Virus record (IMG/VR): IMGVR_UViG_3300030101_003298
Location: 1 to 39,859 of that record
Strand: one strand, 5' to 3'
Length of the DNA: 39,859 nt
Origin: a virus
Positions 29,034 through 38,200 of this stretch are shown in pieces. The notes beneath the pieces were generated by a model. The model was not told the origin of the DNA. It did not search any database and saw only the letters and a program-made list of their open reading frames with translations. Made by a program: the position numbers and the translations under genes. Each line of letters begins with the position of its first letter. Within the stretch, counting starts at the first letter, position 1.

Positions 29034-29052
29034 CTTTGCCTTCGGGCGACAA
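29034..29052 (+). repeat. 19-bp direct repeat, copy 1, with GCC-TTCG-GGC mini-hairpin
   Basis: CTTTGCCTTCGGGCGACAA is repeated exactly at 29096-29114. Each copy contains a UUCG-capped three-pair stem. The copies flank the hairpin at 29068-29091. Confidence 0.85.
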
Positions 29053-29067
29053 CCCCCCCTTCTGCCG

Positions 29068-29091
29068 GAGGCTGCATCCACCCGCAGCCTC
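29068..29091 (+). other. Eight-pair hairpin between the direct repeats
   Basis: GAGGCTGC and GCAGCCTC are perfect complements separated by an eight-base loop. The non-coding stretch 28965-29136 is otherwise pyrimidine- and G-rich with no credible small gene. It may be a regulatory RNA, a terminator/attenuator, or an origin element. Confidence 0.6.
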
Positions 29092-29095
29092 TGGC

Positions 29096-29114
29096 CTTTG
29101 CCTTCGGGCGACAA
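29096..29114 (+). repeat. 19-bp direct repeat, copy 2
   Basis: Exact second copy of 29034-29052, 62 bases downstream, ending 22 bases before the exonuclease ATG. Confidence 0.85.
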
Positions 29115-29136
29115 TCAATCAGCAAAGGAGCGACTG

Positions 29137-29994
29137 ATGTTACACACCAACGACCCCGGATATAGCGGGGAATACCAAGCAGAAGAGATGAGCAACGCCG
29201 AGTACCACTCGGTTGGATTGCCTTGGTGTTCTGCCCACCGCCTGGCCATGTTCTCCCAATGGGGTCCGGCCACCGTAACCCACGAGGTGGAGTGCCCAGC
29301 ACAGCCATCCGCAGCCATGGTCTTGGGCTCGGCCATGCACAGCAAGATCCTGACCCCCGACCTGTTCAATCAGGAGTTCCGGGTGTGGAAGGGTGACCGC
29401 CGCACCAAGGCCGGCAAAGAGGAGTACGCCCAACTTCAGCTCAACTCACAAGGCGCTGACATCCTCAACGCCGAGCAAGAGCACCAGGTCAACGGCATGC
29501 GTGACGCAGTCATGCAGCACTCGACCTTGGGCCGGATGGTTGAGCGAGCAGTGAAGCATGGGAACACTGAACGCTCTCTGTTCTACGAGTATGCGGACGT
29601 GCCGTGCAAGGCACGCATTGATGCAATCTCCATCATGGACAATAACGAACTTGTACTGCTTGACCTGAAGACCACGAGCCGATCCATGGCCGTGGATGAT
29701 CTCGTCCGCACCTGTGCCAACTACGGGTACGTCGAGCAACTCGCCTTCTACAGCGCCATGTGCAAGCAGGCCGGCATCAGTCACTCTCGGGTGCTGATCG
29801 GGTTCGTGGGCAGCAAGGCTCCGTACCCCGTCCGTGTCTGTGAACTGACCCCTGACTGGCTCCAGGCGGCAACGCAGGTCAACCTGCTCCGACTGTGCAT
29901 GTGGAAGAATGCCGACTGGGATTGCCCAGAAGACAACGAAGAACCCATCGCTGACCTCGAGATGCCAGCGTGGTATGGGAACTCGATCCAGTGA
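29137..29994 (+). CDS. PD-(D/E)XK exonuclease, RecE/DUF3799-like (285 aa)
   Basis: Start set at ATG 29137 (MLHTNDPGYSGEY) with AAAGGAG upstream; the longer frame back to 28939 runs through the repeat region. The RecB-type nuclease signature is complete: GSAMH at 64-68, E151, D162 in CKARIDAIS, D176 and K178 in LLDLKTTSR, and Q201/Y205 in EQLAFYSAM. Such proteins resect linear double-stranded DNA and act with a phage annealing protein; that partner is encoded two genes downstream. Together they form a lambda Red/RecET-type recombination pair, likely used to make concatemers. Confidence 0.87.
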   Translation: MLHTNDPGYSGEYQAEEMSNAEYHSVGLPWCSAHRLAMFSQWGPATVTHEVECPAQPSAAMVLGSAMHSKILTPDLFNQEFRVWKGDRRTKAGKEEYAQLQLNSQGADILNAEQEHQVNGMRDAVMQHSTLGRMVERAVKHGNTERSLFYEYADVPCKARIDAISIMDNNELVLLDLKTTSRSMAVDDLVRTCANYGYVEQLAFYSAMCKQAGISHSRVLIGFVGSKAPYPVRVCELTPDWLQAATQVNLLRLCMWKNADWDCPEDNEEPIADLEMPAWYGNSIQ

Positions 29995-30023
29995 TCTGGG
30001 TCTGGCTCTATCTGGAGAACCAC

Positions 30024-30110
30024 ATGACGATTGAACAAATACTTCTTGCCTTCGGTGCTCTCTGCATCCTGATCTCCGTGGGCCACATCGCAGCAACATG
30101 GAGGAAATAA
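30024..30110 (+). CDS. 28-aa single-span membrane peptide
   Basis: ATG 30024 with GGAG eight bases upstream encodes MTIEQILLAFGALCILISVG then HIAATWRK: one hydrophobic helix with a basic end. Its 3' end supplies the GGAGGA ribosome site of the next gene. Function unknown. Confidence 0.6.
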   Translation: MTIEQILLAFGALCILISVGHIAATWRK

Positions 30111-30112
30111 CA

Positions 30113-30883
30113 ATGCCTGCACCAGCACCAATCATTCAAAACATCAAAGGCAAGGACTACGAGGTCGTTGCCAGCCGGGTCGCCCGGTTTCGGTACGACC
30201 ACCCCGAACGTGCCATCCTGACCGAGTGCATCCACAACGGTGAAGACCGGGTGGTGTACAAGGCCACGATCTGTGATGCCAATCACCTGCCCATCGCGGT
30301 GGGCCATGCGGAGGAGTACCGCAACGCCGGCATGATCAATAAGACTTCGGCCACCGAGAACTGTGAAACTTCTGCCATTGGCCGCGCCCTTGGCGTTCTT
30401 GGTTATGATGTCTGCAACTCCATCGCATCAGCCGATGAAGTCGAGCGGGCCATATCCCAACAGAACTCTGGGCCTTTCTCTTCGTCTGCCCCAGCCCCCC
30501 ACGCTCCCCCTCCGTCTGCTACACCTCCAGCAGATCAGGGGGGCGGGGCAGCGTCTGGGCAACGCAACGCCCCCAGGCCAACCAACGTGCCTGATGACTG
30601 CGAGCACATAAAACTTCGCAAGTATTACGACAACACAACCTCCAAGGGACAGGCGTACCTCAAGTGCTTCGCCGATGTCAATGGCGAGGACATGGACGTC
30701 GTGTGTTGGGAGGACGCCCTGCTCCAGCAAGTGCGTGACGCATGCCCAGGAGAGTTGGTTGGCAAAGGTGAGTTCGACACCTTCCGTGGCAAGCGTCGGT
30801 TCAAACTGACCGAGATCGTGGACAACTCGGAGCAACCACCAGTTAAAGAGGAGATGTTCAATGACTCAGACATCCCATTCTGA
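30113..30883 (+). CDS. Single-strand annealing / ssDNA-binding protein, ERF-like, with SSB-type C-terminal tip (256 aa)
   Basis: ATG 30113 is chosen over 30098 because GGAGGA is correctly spaced before it. Residues 18-100 (VVASRVARFRYDHPERAILT, IAVGHAEEY, ENCETSAIGRALGVLGYD) follow the pattern of phage ERF-like proteins in which 'E-CETSAIGRALa.lG' is the hallmark. A Pro/Ala/Ser-rich linker covers about 120-160. The last part ends EEMFNDSDIPF, the acidic tip by which bacterial SSB recruits partner proteins. It would coat or anneal the strands made by the exonuclease upstream. Confidence 0.78.
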   Translation: MPAPAPIIQNIKGKDYEVVASRVARFRYDHPERAILTECIHNGEDRVVYKATICDANHLPIAVGHAEEYRNAGMINKTSATENCETSAIGRALGVLGYDVCNSIASADEVERAISQQNSGPFSSSAPAPHAPPPSATPPADQGGGAASGQRNAPRPTNVPDDCEHIKLRKYYDNTTSKGQAYLKCFADVNGEDMDVVCWEDALLQQVRDACPGELVGKGEFDTFRGKRRFKLTEIVDNSEQPPVKEEMFNDSDIPF

Positions 30884-31223
30884 TGCCATCTTCGAGCTGA
30901 CCATGACCGAGGTCGAGGCACGTCATGTGCAGACTGGCATCGGCCTGTTCTTGATCCAGCCACACCCGTACGTTGACACTTCCAAGTACCACCGTGAGAT
31001 TGCGGTTGGCCTGTACCGGCAGATCAGCGAGTGGATTGTTGAGCGACCCCGCACCAAGTTCTTCTTCTACAAGATTTACACCCAGATCCAGAAGGACGCA
31101 ATTGCTGACATCCTCAACCATGGCATGCAAGCGGAGACTCACGAGACTGTGATCGACCGTGTGCGTGAACAACTCTTTGGAGGCGGCAACGAGGACGATT
31201 ACCTCGGGGCTATTTCCTACTGA
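30861..31223 (+). CDS. Unrecognised early protein in the recombination cluster (120 aa)
   Basis: ATG 30861 lies within the SSB-like tip codons of the preceding gene (23-base overlap), with GAGGAG at good distance. The product has a strand segment (TGIGLFLIQPHPYVD), helices (IAVGLYRQISEWIVERPRT; YKIYTQIQKDAIADIL) and an acidic end (GGGNEDDYLGAISY). No family is recognised. Its place between annealing and replication proteins suggests a DNA-metabolism role. Confidence 0.75.
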   Translation: MTQTSHSDAIFELTMTEVEARHVQTGIGLFLIQPHPYVDTSKYHREIAVGLYRQISEWIVERPRTKFFFYKIYTQIQKDAIADILNHGMQAETHETVIDRVREQLFGGGNEDDYLGAISY

Positions 31224-31825
31224 TGTCGTGGATCAAGATGCGAACCAACCTTCGGACTGACGGTCGGGTCCGTCGTATCGCACGGTCCTGCGGCATCACC
31301 AAGGCCGAGTGCATTGGCCACCTCTTCGTCTTCTGGTCACTCGCCGATGAGCATTCCACCGATGGAGTCTTGAAGAACTGGGACAAGGAGTCCGTCGATG
31401 ATGAGACGTGTCCCGGCTTCTTCAGCGCCTTGGCGGAGGTCGAGTGGGCAGATGCAACCACAGATGGAGAGGTGGTCGTGCCTCGATTTGAAGACCACAA
31501 CGGTAGATCAGCCAAGAAGAGGGCTCAGGGAGCCTCCAGGGCTGCAAGCTACCGGGCAAGGGCCCAGGAGGTTCAGGACGCCGCCGCCCCCCAGGCGGCT
31601 CCTGAGCCCCAGGAAGAGGCAGCAGGTGGTAAGATCGAATGGTACAGCCGCCTCGATGCCATGGGACTGGACAAGATGCAGTCCATCCAACTGGTCAAGC
31701 ATGTGTTTGACGAGCATGGTGAAGCGGGGGAAGAGTGGCTGACCAGAGTGGTTGAGACATGCAACACGAAGAGAAGCCCAATCGCGTACCTGAGGAAGAT
31801 CATCAAGAATCAGTACGGTCTTTGA
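31223..31825 (+). CDS. Replication initiator, phage O / DnaD-like (200 aa)
   Basis: The first 100 residues (WIKMRTNLRTDGRVRRIARS; GHLFVFWSLADEHSTDGVL; FEDHNGRSAKKRAQGASRA) match the N-terminal winged-helix domain of many phage replication proteins. An Ala/Pro/Glu linker leads to a helical C-terminal domain ending IAYLRKIIKNQYGL, like a DnaD-type loader-binding region. Such proteins open the phage origin and bring in the host helicase. No phage helicase or polymerase is present, which fits host-dependent replication. Its start shares one base with the previous stop (TGATG). Confidence 0.78.
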   Translation: MSWIKMRTNLRTDGRVRRIARSCGITKAECIGHLFVFWSLADEHSTDGVLKNWDKESVDDETCPGFFSALAEVEWADATTDGEVVVPRFEDHNGRSAKKRAQGASRAASYRARAQEVQDAAAPQAAPEPQEEAAGGKIEWYSRLDAMGLDKMQSIQLVKHVFDEHGEAGEEWLTRVVETCNTKRSPIAYLRKIIKNQYGL

Positions 31826-32235
31826 TCTTCAGAGTGCATGGACGCCCAGTGCCCATGCCCAGACCAAGGGTGTACGGGGGCAGGGCGGTTTCGATTGCGA
31901 ACCCCAAAGCTCGAGCATGGAAGGGGGCGGTGTTGGCGGCTGCAAAAGAGGCGGCTGCGGCGTGTGGATGGACACCGTCTCACCGCCCCCTCCGGCTCGA
32001 GTTGACCTTCGTCTACGCCAGGCCGAAGAAGCACCTTGACAAAGACGGAATGGTCAAAGACAAGTACCACGATGCCCACGTCGTCGCTCGACCTGACATT
32101 GACAACCTGGCCAAACTGGTGATGGACGCCATGAACGACGTCGTCTACGTTGACGATTGCCAGATTGTTTACCTGTCGGCAACCAAGCAGTACGCCGCAG
32201 AAGACTCACTGCACGCCAAGATTACCGAGCTTTAG
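31822..32235 (+). CDS. rusA: RusA-family Holliday junction resolvase (137 aa)
   Basis: Residues from FRVHGRPVPMPRPRV onward match RusA. The catalytic block ARPDIDNLAKLVMDAMND then VVYVDDCQIV holds D92, D94, N95, K98, D102 and D111/D112, which correspond to the acidic metal site of E. coli RusA. The start is uncertain: a TTG at 31822 overlaps the previous stop and gives a normal 137-residue length; no in-frame ATG precedes the conserved start except within the previous gene. The stop overlaps the 3' end of the giant gene on the other strand by 14 bases. Confidence 0.88.
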   Translation: MIFRVHGRPVPMPRPRVYGGRAVSIANPKARAWKGAVLAAAKEAAAACGWTPSHRPLRLELTFVYARPKKHLDKDGMVKDKYHDAHVVARPDIDNLAKLVMDAMNDVVYVDDCQIVYLSATKQYAAEDSLHAKITEL

Positions 32236-35200
32236 CAGCTTCACGCTCTTCGCGATTACGCTTGCCCTCGTCGCGAGCCCACTTGAATACTTCCTTCTGC
32301 TCCCTGGTGAACTCAACGCCGAACTTTTCTCGCAGTTGGAATTCAGCAGATCGGATCTCCGCTGGGCTTGCACCAGTAAACAGAATTTCCAGCAGCTCAA
32401 ACGGAGCTCGAGCGGGGACACCAAGCAACGTCAAGAAGTCAACCGACGCACGCTCCAAGGCTTCTGCCTTGCGGTCTGGGTCTGCTGTCTGATAGGTCAA
32501 CTGTGTTTGACGCAGGGTGCTGATTGCCACACCAAGGCCCACGTTCTGAACAGAGGATTCCAGGTAACGGCCTTCGTCCCTGGAGTCGCGGTTCTCGCGG
32601 AAGGCGTGGATCTCTTCAGCGATCATTGCCCCAAGCGGTCGTGACAGCAAGAACGTGGCAACTGGGAACGGAGAAGCACGAACCAGGGTCTCTTCAATGA
32701 ACATGTCCAAGGCTCGGTCTGTTGACTTCTGCCGGTGCAGCTCGGCCAGGATCTTCTCCTTCTCATCCTCGTCGTCGTACAACGCTGCCTTCAGCATGCT
32801 CCAGAGATACGTCACCCCAACGTTGACCGCAGCATTGCCGGCAATTGAGACGGCTGCCACCCGTCCCCTTGTGCCTTTGTCTGCACCAGGCTCGTACAAC
32901 CTGGAGTAGGTCTTCATCGGGTCAGATGTAAAGGTCAAGAAAGCTTGGCCAAGACCACCGTTGGTGCGGAGGTTGGCCGTGACGTTGGAGTCATCGAGCG
33001 GCGACGAGGTGTTCTGTGTGCGACGTATAGATTGTTCAGCAGCCTTGATCGAATCGGAGGATGGAGCGTCAGTTTCGTTGCGACGATTCATCTCAATCTG
33101 AACAGCCGTGGCGACAATGAATCTGTCCAGAAGACGCAAGGTTGGGATCGCCTTGCTAATCGAACCGATTGATTTGACCGTCTGGGCCAGGTGTTCACGG
33201 GACAGGGACAGGTTGCCTTCACGAGCAGCCTTGCCTGACAGTGTGATATTGGTGATGACATCATTCATCACGTCCAGGAACTGAACCATATCAGCCATGC
33301 CTGCGGCTCCATCGTCACGGTTGAAGACGACACGCCTATCGACCGCGTTGCTGGAGTCACGATCCCAGAGATACCCCGACCGTTGAGCCACTTCCTTCTG
33401 GAAGAAGTCGTTGAACCCTCCAGCCGCCAGACGCTTGAACATCTGACCCGTGGCCTGAAGCAACTCTCCAGGTGCAGCCGTGATCTGCAAAGCATTGAGA
33501 CCACCGAAGAAGATGCGGCCCCAACTGGTTGGGCTCAACACCAAGATGCCACCAGTCACAGGTGCGAGCGCACCCAAGGCTGGGTCGGACCTGGCCGGCA
33601 ACACTCGAGTGGCATACCCGACGTGCTTTAAGATCCTGTCGTACTGCTCACTGCCCAGCTTGGTGGTGACCTCCCGACGAACATCTGGGTCAGTCAAGAC
33701 GGTCCAAAGCACCCGAGTTGGCTCAGCCATATGGGTCAGCTCCAAAGAACTGTCCAGGTGGTCGAGGTAGTCACTGGCAAAGTCAGAGACCACAGGCACA
33801 GTGTTGCGAGCACGCTGCTTGGTAAACCCTGCGTTCTCCGCAAAGATTTCCATGACGTTGTCGCTCTTCAGGATCTGATCCAAAGCTGCTTGGGCTGTCA
33901 TACGCTCCGCCGAACGGGGCTCGTACCCTTCGACTTGGGGAGGCATACGCCCGGTCAACTTGTAGAGCATTGCCATGGCTGGCCCACGAAGCTGCGACTC
34001 TCGGATCTCTTTAAGGTCAGTTACTAATCTCTTGGTGGGACCGTCAGCTATCTCGCGAACAGCAAGGATGTCACCACGAAGGTCTGCACCTTCGATCATC
34101 TGTCCTTCGCCAGCACGACCCACACGCAATGAGACCATGCCCCTGCGGTCGATGATGTCGAGCGTCTCGTTGTCCATGGCGAGGAGCTTGAGATACTGGC
34201 CCAGCGTGATATCCACTTCTTTGCCGCCAAGTTTGACCTTGCGGGTGGACACCATCGCACGACCTCGAGTCATGCTGGTCTGGGCGCGGAAGTCGGCGAG
34301 GTCTCGGAAGCCGGCACGACGTACCGCTTCGTCAGTCCTTGACATCACGCTGCGTCTATGGCTCAGCATGCGTGACTCGGCGTCGGTCAACGCTTCCCAC
34401 ATGAAGTCCAAACCAAGAAGCTTCAGCACGGACTCGAGATCCAGGCCACCTCTTTGAGCCATCCCAAACCGACTGCTTTGCGTGACGCCACCAGGGCCGA
34501 CCGGGGCTTCTGATTCACGAGTAGCCACAGCAGCTTTCGCCGCTTCAGTTCCTCGGTCCACATCTTCCCTGAACTCCGCACGGTTCTGCTTTTGTATGTC
34601 GCGATCGTCCTGGATGGCCAAGTCCAACTCAGTGTGCAGCTCTTCGAGCTCGTACAATGCCTGCTCGTACTGGTCAAGCTCGGCTGCGGTTGGCTTTTCT
34701 TTGAACAACTTGAGCAAGCCTTCCGCCTTGGCGGTCACAGCTTTGAGCTTCTGCCTAGTCTCGTCAGACATCTTAACGCCTGCACGAAGCAAAGACTTAG
34801 CCCGTTTGTTGAATGAGACTGTGGCTTCTTGCATCCGCCCCTGGGCAGCGATGTTCAAGACCTCTCGCTCAACTTTCAACAAAGCTGCTTCTGTCTTGGC
34901 TTGAGTCAGCTTGGTCAGGAGCTTTCCTCGAAGACGAACGGGCAGGTTCTTCTGGATGAACTTGCGTGTATCTTGCCGAGCCTCCTCAAGCTGGACTCTA
35001 TCCGCCTTGAGGTCCGCTTGACGCTGCCGCATCTTTCGCATTTGCTCGTCGAGTGCAGCCTTCTTGTCTTGCCGGCTCAGTTCCTTTTGGGCATCAACAC
35101 CTGCGGTGATACCGGACAGAGCAGCGATGTCAGGACGCATACCCTTCTTGCCAACAAGCCTTTGCTTCTCTCGATCCATGATGGTCTGAAGCACCGTGTC

Positions 35201-38200
35201 CAATCTGGACCCAAGACGATCTCGAGCCTGCTTCTCTCTGCGTTGACGCTCCCTGTCAACTCCTCGCATCTGAGGCTCTCGAGCATATGAGATTTCGTTG
35301 GTCGGGCCCAGATCAGTAACGCCAAGAATCCTGACGGTTGGCTTGCGATACGCAGGCATAGTGGGGTCAAGAATCGCATCAACCACATCGCCAGGCAACT
35401 GGTCATAGACGAACTGCCGGAACTCGTCTCTGCTGTTACGCCTCTGGAACTCTTGCCGTGCCTCTTCCTCGTTCCTTGCCGTGATGGTCACGCGGCCACG
35501 GTGCGAGGCATACGCGCCCCTGTCTCCACGGATGCTCGCGTTGTATGAGAACATGAAGTCCCTCTTCTTGGGACCACCGTATTCCCGTGCAAAGACGATT
35601 GGTGGAATGGTCTTGTCTGGGGTAGGAGTTCCTTCCGTCACAGCATTCAGCTGCATCTCTTTCTGTCGAGACTCCATGAGGTCTATCGAAGTCGAAGGAG
35701 CATTCTCCATGATGTGAGCTAGGCTGCCCAACGCCAGCTCGAGAACGGTCCTCTCCCTGCCCCTGTTATCGACCAGGGCTCTGTTGTCGATACCCATGGA
35801 CTGTGCAACAAACTCCAGCAGCTTTGCGAACGCGACGTTGCCCTTGTCAACCATCGCGATATCTTCGGGCCTCATGACTTGCACTTGAATGAAGTGATCG
35901 TTGCCGTTGCTTTGATCACCAAGCATTGGTGCAATCGGGCTCAAGCTCTTGCCCTGGTTTGCAGCATCAGCCGTGTCGATGATCTGCATCTGCGCCAACA
36001 TTTGCTGAAGGTGTTTGTTGTTTATGCACTGTGCCATGAACTCGTACAAATCGCCGGTAACGTACCCAGCTTGGACAAGGTCCATCATCAAATACTTTGT
36101 AGCGCTACGCTGTTCAGCCTCATCTCTTGAGACTGATTCTGCCATGTCCGGGTCCATCCGCATGGCCGCCTCTGGGTCTGCGACCAAGTGGGCGACAGCC
36201 ACATATGCAATACACAGATTTCTCATCCAAGGTCGCTGCTTCTCCAGCGGTGCTGAGAGATAGCTCATCGCCCTTTCGAGATCCACATGGCCTTGGGTTG
36301 TTGGTATTTGCTGACGAACCTGCTGAACCCCGGCTGCCTGGGAACCTAACTTGGCGCTTGGGTGTGCATGCGCACGAATAATCAGGTTAGCAAAGCCACC
36401 GTCTTGCGGATATGTAGTCTCCGACCCAAAGGCGTACATGCCCTGATCAATCCTTAGGGCGTCTTTGCCCACACCAGAATCAAGGATTTCAGTGGTTCCA
36501 AGCACACGCTGAAGCTCGTCTTGGATTACAAGGACCGACCGAGCATGTGTATACTCGTGAATAATCACGTCCAACCAATTGTGAACATCAATGCCGGCAA
36601 CAGAGTTCGCCCCGACAGCGCCTCTCTCTGTAAGCGGCTTTGGCTTTTCAAAGTTCTCCGCCAAATCCGGCGGTCCAAACACAATTGCGCCCCTCTTAGC
36701 AAACCCTTCTGGGTCTGCTTTCGCGGCTGGGTGATTCTCGAAGAATGTTTGTCCCCGCTCTGTAATCGCTCCCGCTGGAGCGGAAGGGTCCAAGCCTGAT
36801 CGTGAGAATCTCGCAGGAGGATGGTAGAACCCACTGCCATAATATTCCTTCACCTCAAAAGGAATGTCCAGGTCAATACCTTGATTCAAGATTTGACGTA
36901 CAACGTCTTGTGACGCTTTTATCTTCGGCTCCATGTGCTCAAGAATTGCGTCTTGAGCATCTGCAATGTTGTGGTAGACCACCAACGCCCGAGACTGCAA
37001 GTCCTCGTCTTCAATCTCAAATAATTTTTCTTCGAGTCTTTTGAGTCTGGCCTTCATTGAACTTCGTGGGTCCACCGTCAGCATGAGCTTCAACGCATCA
37101 CCTATTGTTTCCAGTCCATCAAGTCCAGGAACAACATCACTTGGGTGCAGGATCAGACGATCAACCGTTCTCTCCAGGTGATCCTTGGGGTCTCGAAGTA
37201 CGCCCGTAAGCCTAGTCTCTTTACTGCCATCGTCCACCAATCCTCTGAGGTCAAACTCAGTGATCTTCGCAAGCTCGTAAGCAGCGGCCCGGAGTTGGTC
37301 GTTGTCCAGGTTGTAGTGATCGTCTATGCCAAGAAGGCAAGCGCCGAGCTTTTGCCCGGTCCTGTCTCTGTGTGCGTACGCAATCTCTTTTTTCGCTTTC
37401 GCAGGGATGCGATCATCAACCAGAGAGCCACGATCTCGTTCGGATCTGGTGTCTACTCTTGCGTAGGAATAGATGGAGGAGTTGTCGCTTCGCTCTCTGG
37501 CAAAGCTGATTGCTCCATTGGATCGCTTGGAGATTGACCCGGCGACTTTGTCATTGGCCTCTTGTTGTTCTCGGAGGAAGTCGGCACGATGCGCTCTAAG
37601 GGATGACCGAAAGTGATGAAGGCGGAATGCTTGACTTCGTCCAACAGACTCGATAACTCTTGCTCTGTCATCTGGGTCGAGCTGAGCAACCCGTTCCCAT
37701 ACTGCCCTGGTTGCAGAGCGACCTTTGCGACCAGACGACCCTTGGGTGGCGGTGACTGAGGGCGCGATGAGGGCGAGCTTGTCTTCTCTTGTGGGGGCGA
37801 CTTGCTCGATGAGCTCTCGTTGCTTTTTGTTGAGGGCTCTTGTCCGCTTTGGTCTTCGTTGGTTTCCATCTAGTTCTCCTTTTGCTGCTCTTTCCTCGGT
37901 TCTCTTGAGGGCCCGATCAGTCCGTGTCTGTTCAATTGCTGCCGCGTCTCCAGACTCGACGGCGGCGTCGTAAGCCTGCTCGGCTTTGCGACGTGCCTTC
38001 CGCTTCTTGTCCAGAGCGGATTGAAGCTTTTCTTGTCTTTTGAGGAACGCTTCCTCAGATTCAAATACCTCCTGCCCACCCTCTCCGATGGGGATACCAT
38101 CATACCAAGTTCCGTTATCTATTTCTTTCTCGGCAGCCTCGAGAATGATTTCGTTCTCACGCTTTGTGATATCGGACTGTGTTGGGCCGATCTGACCCTC

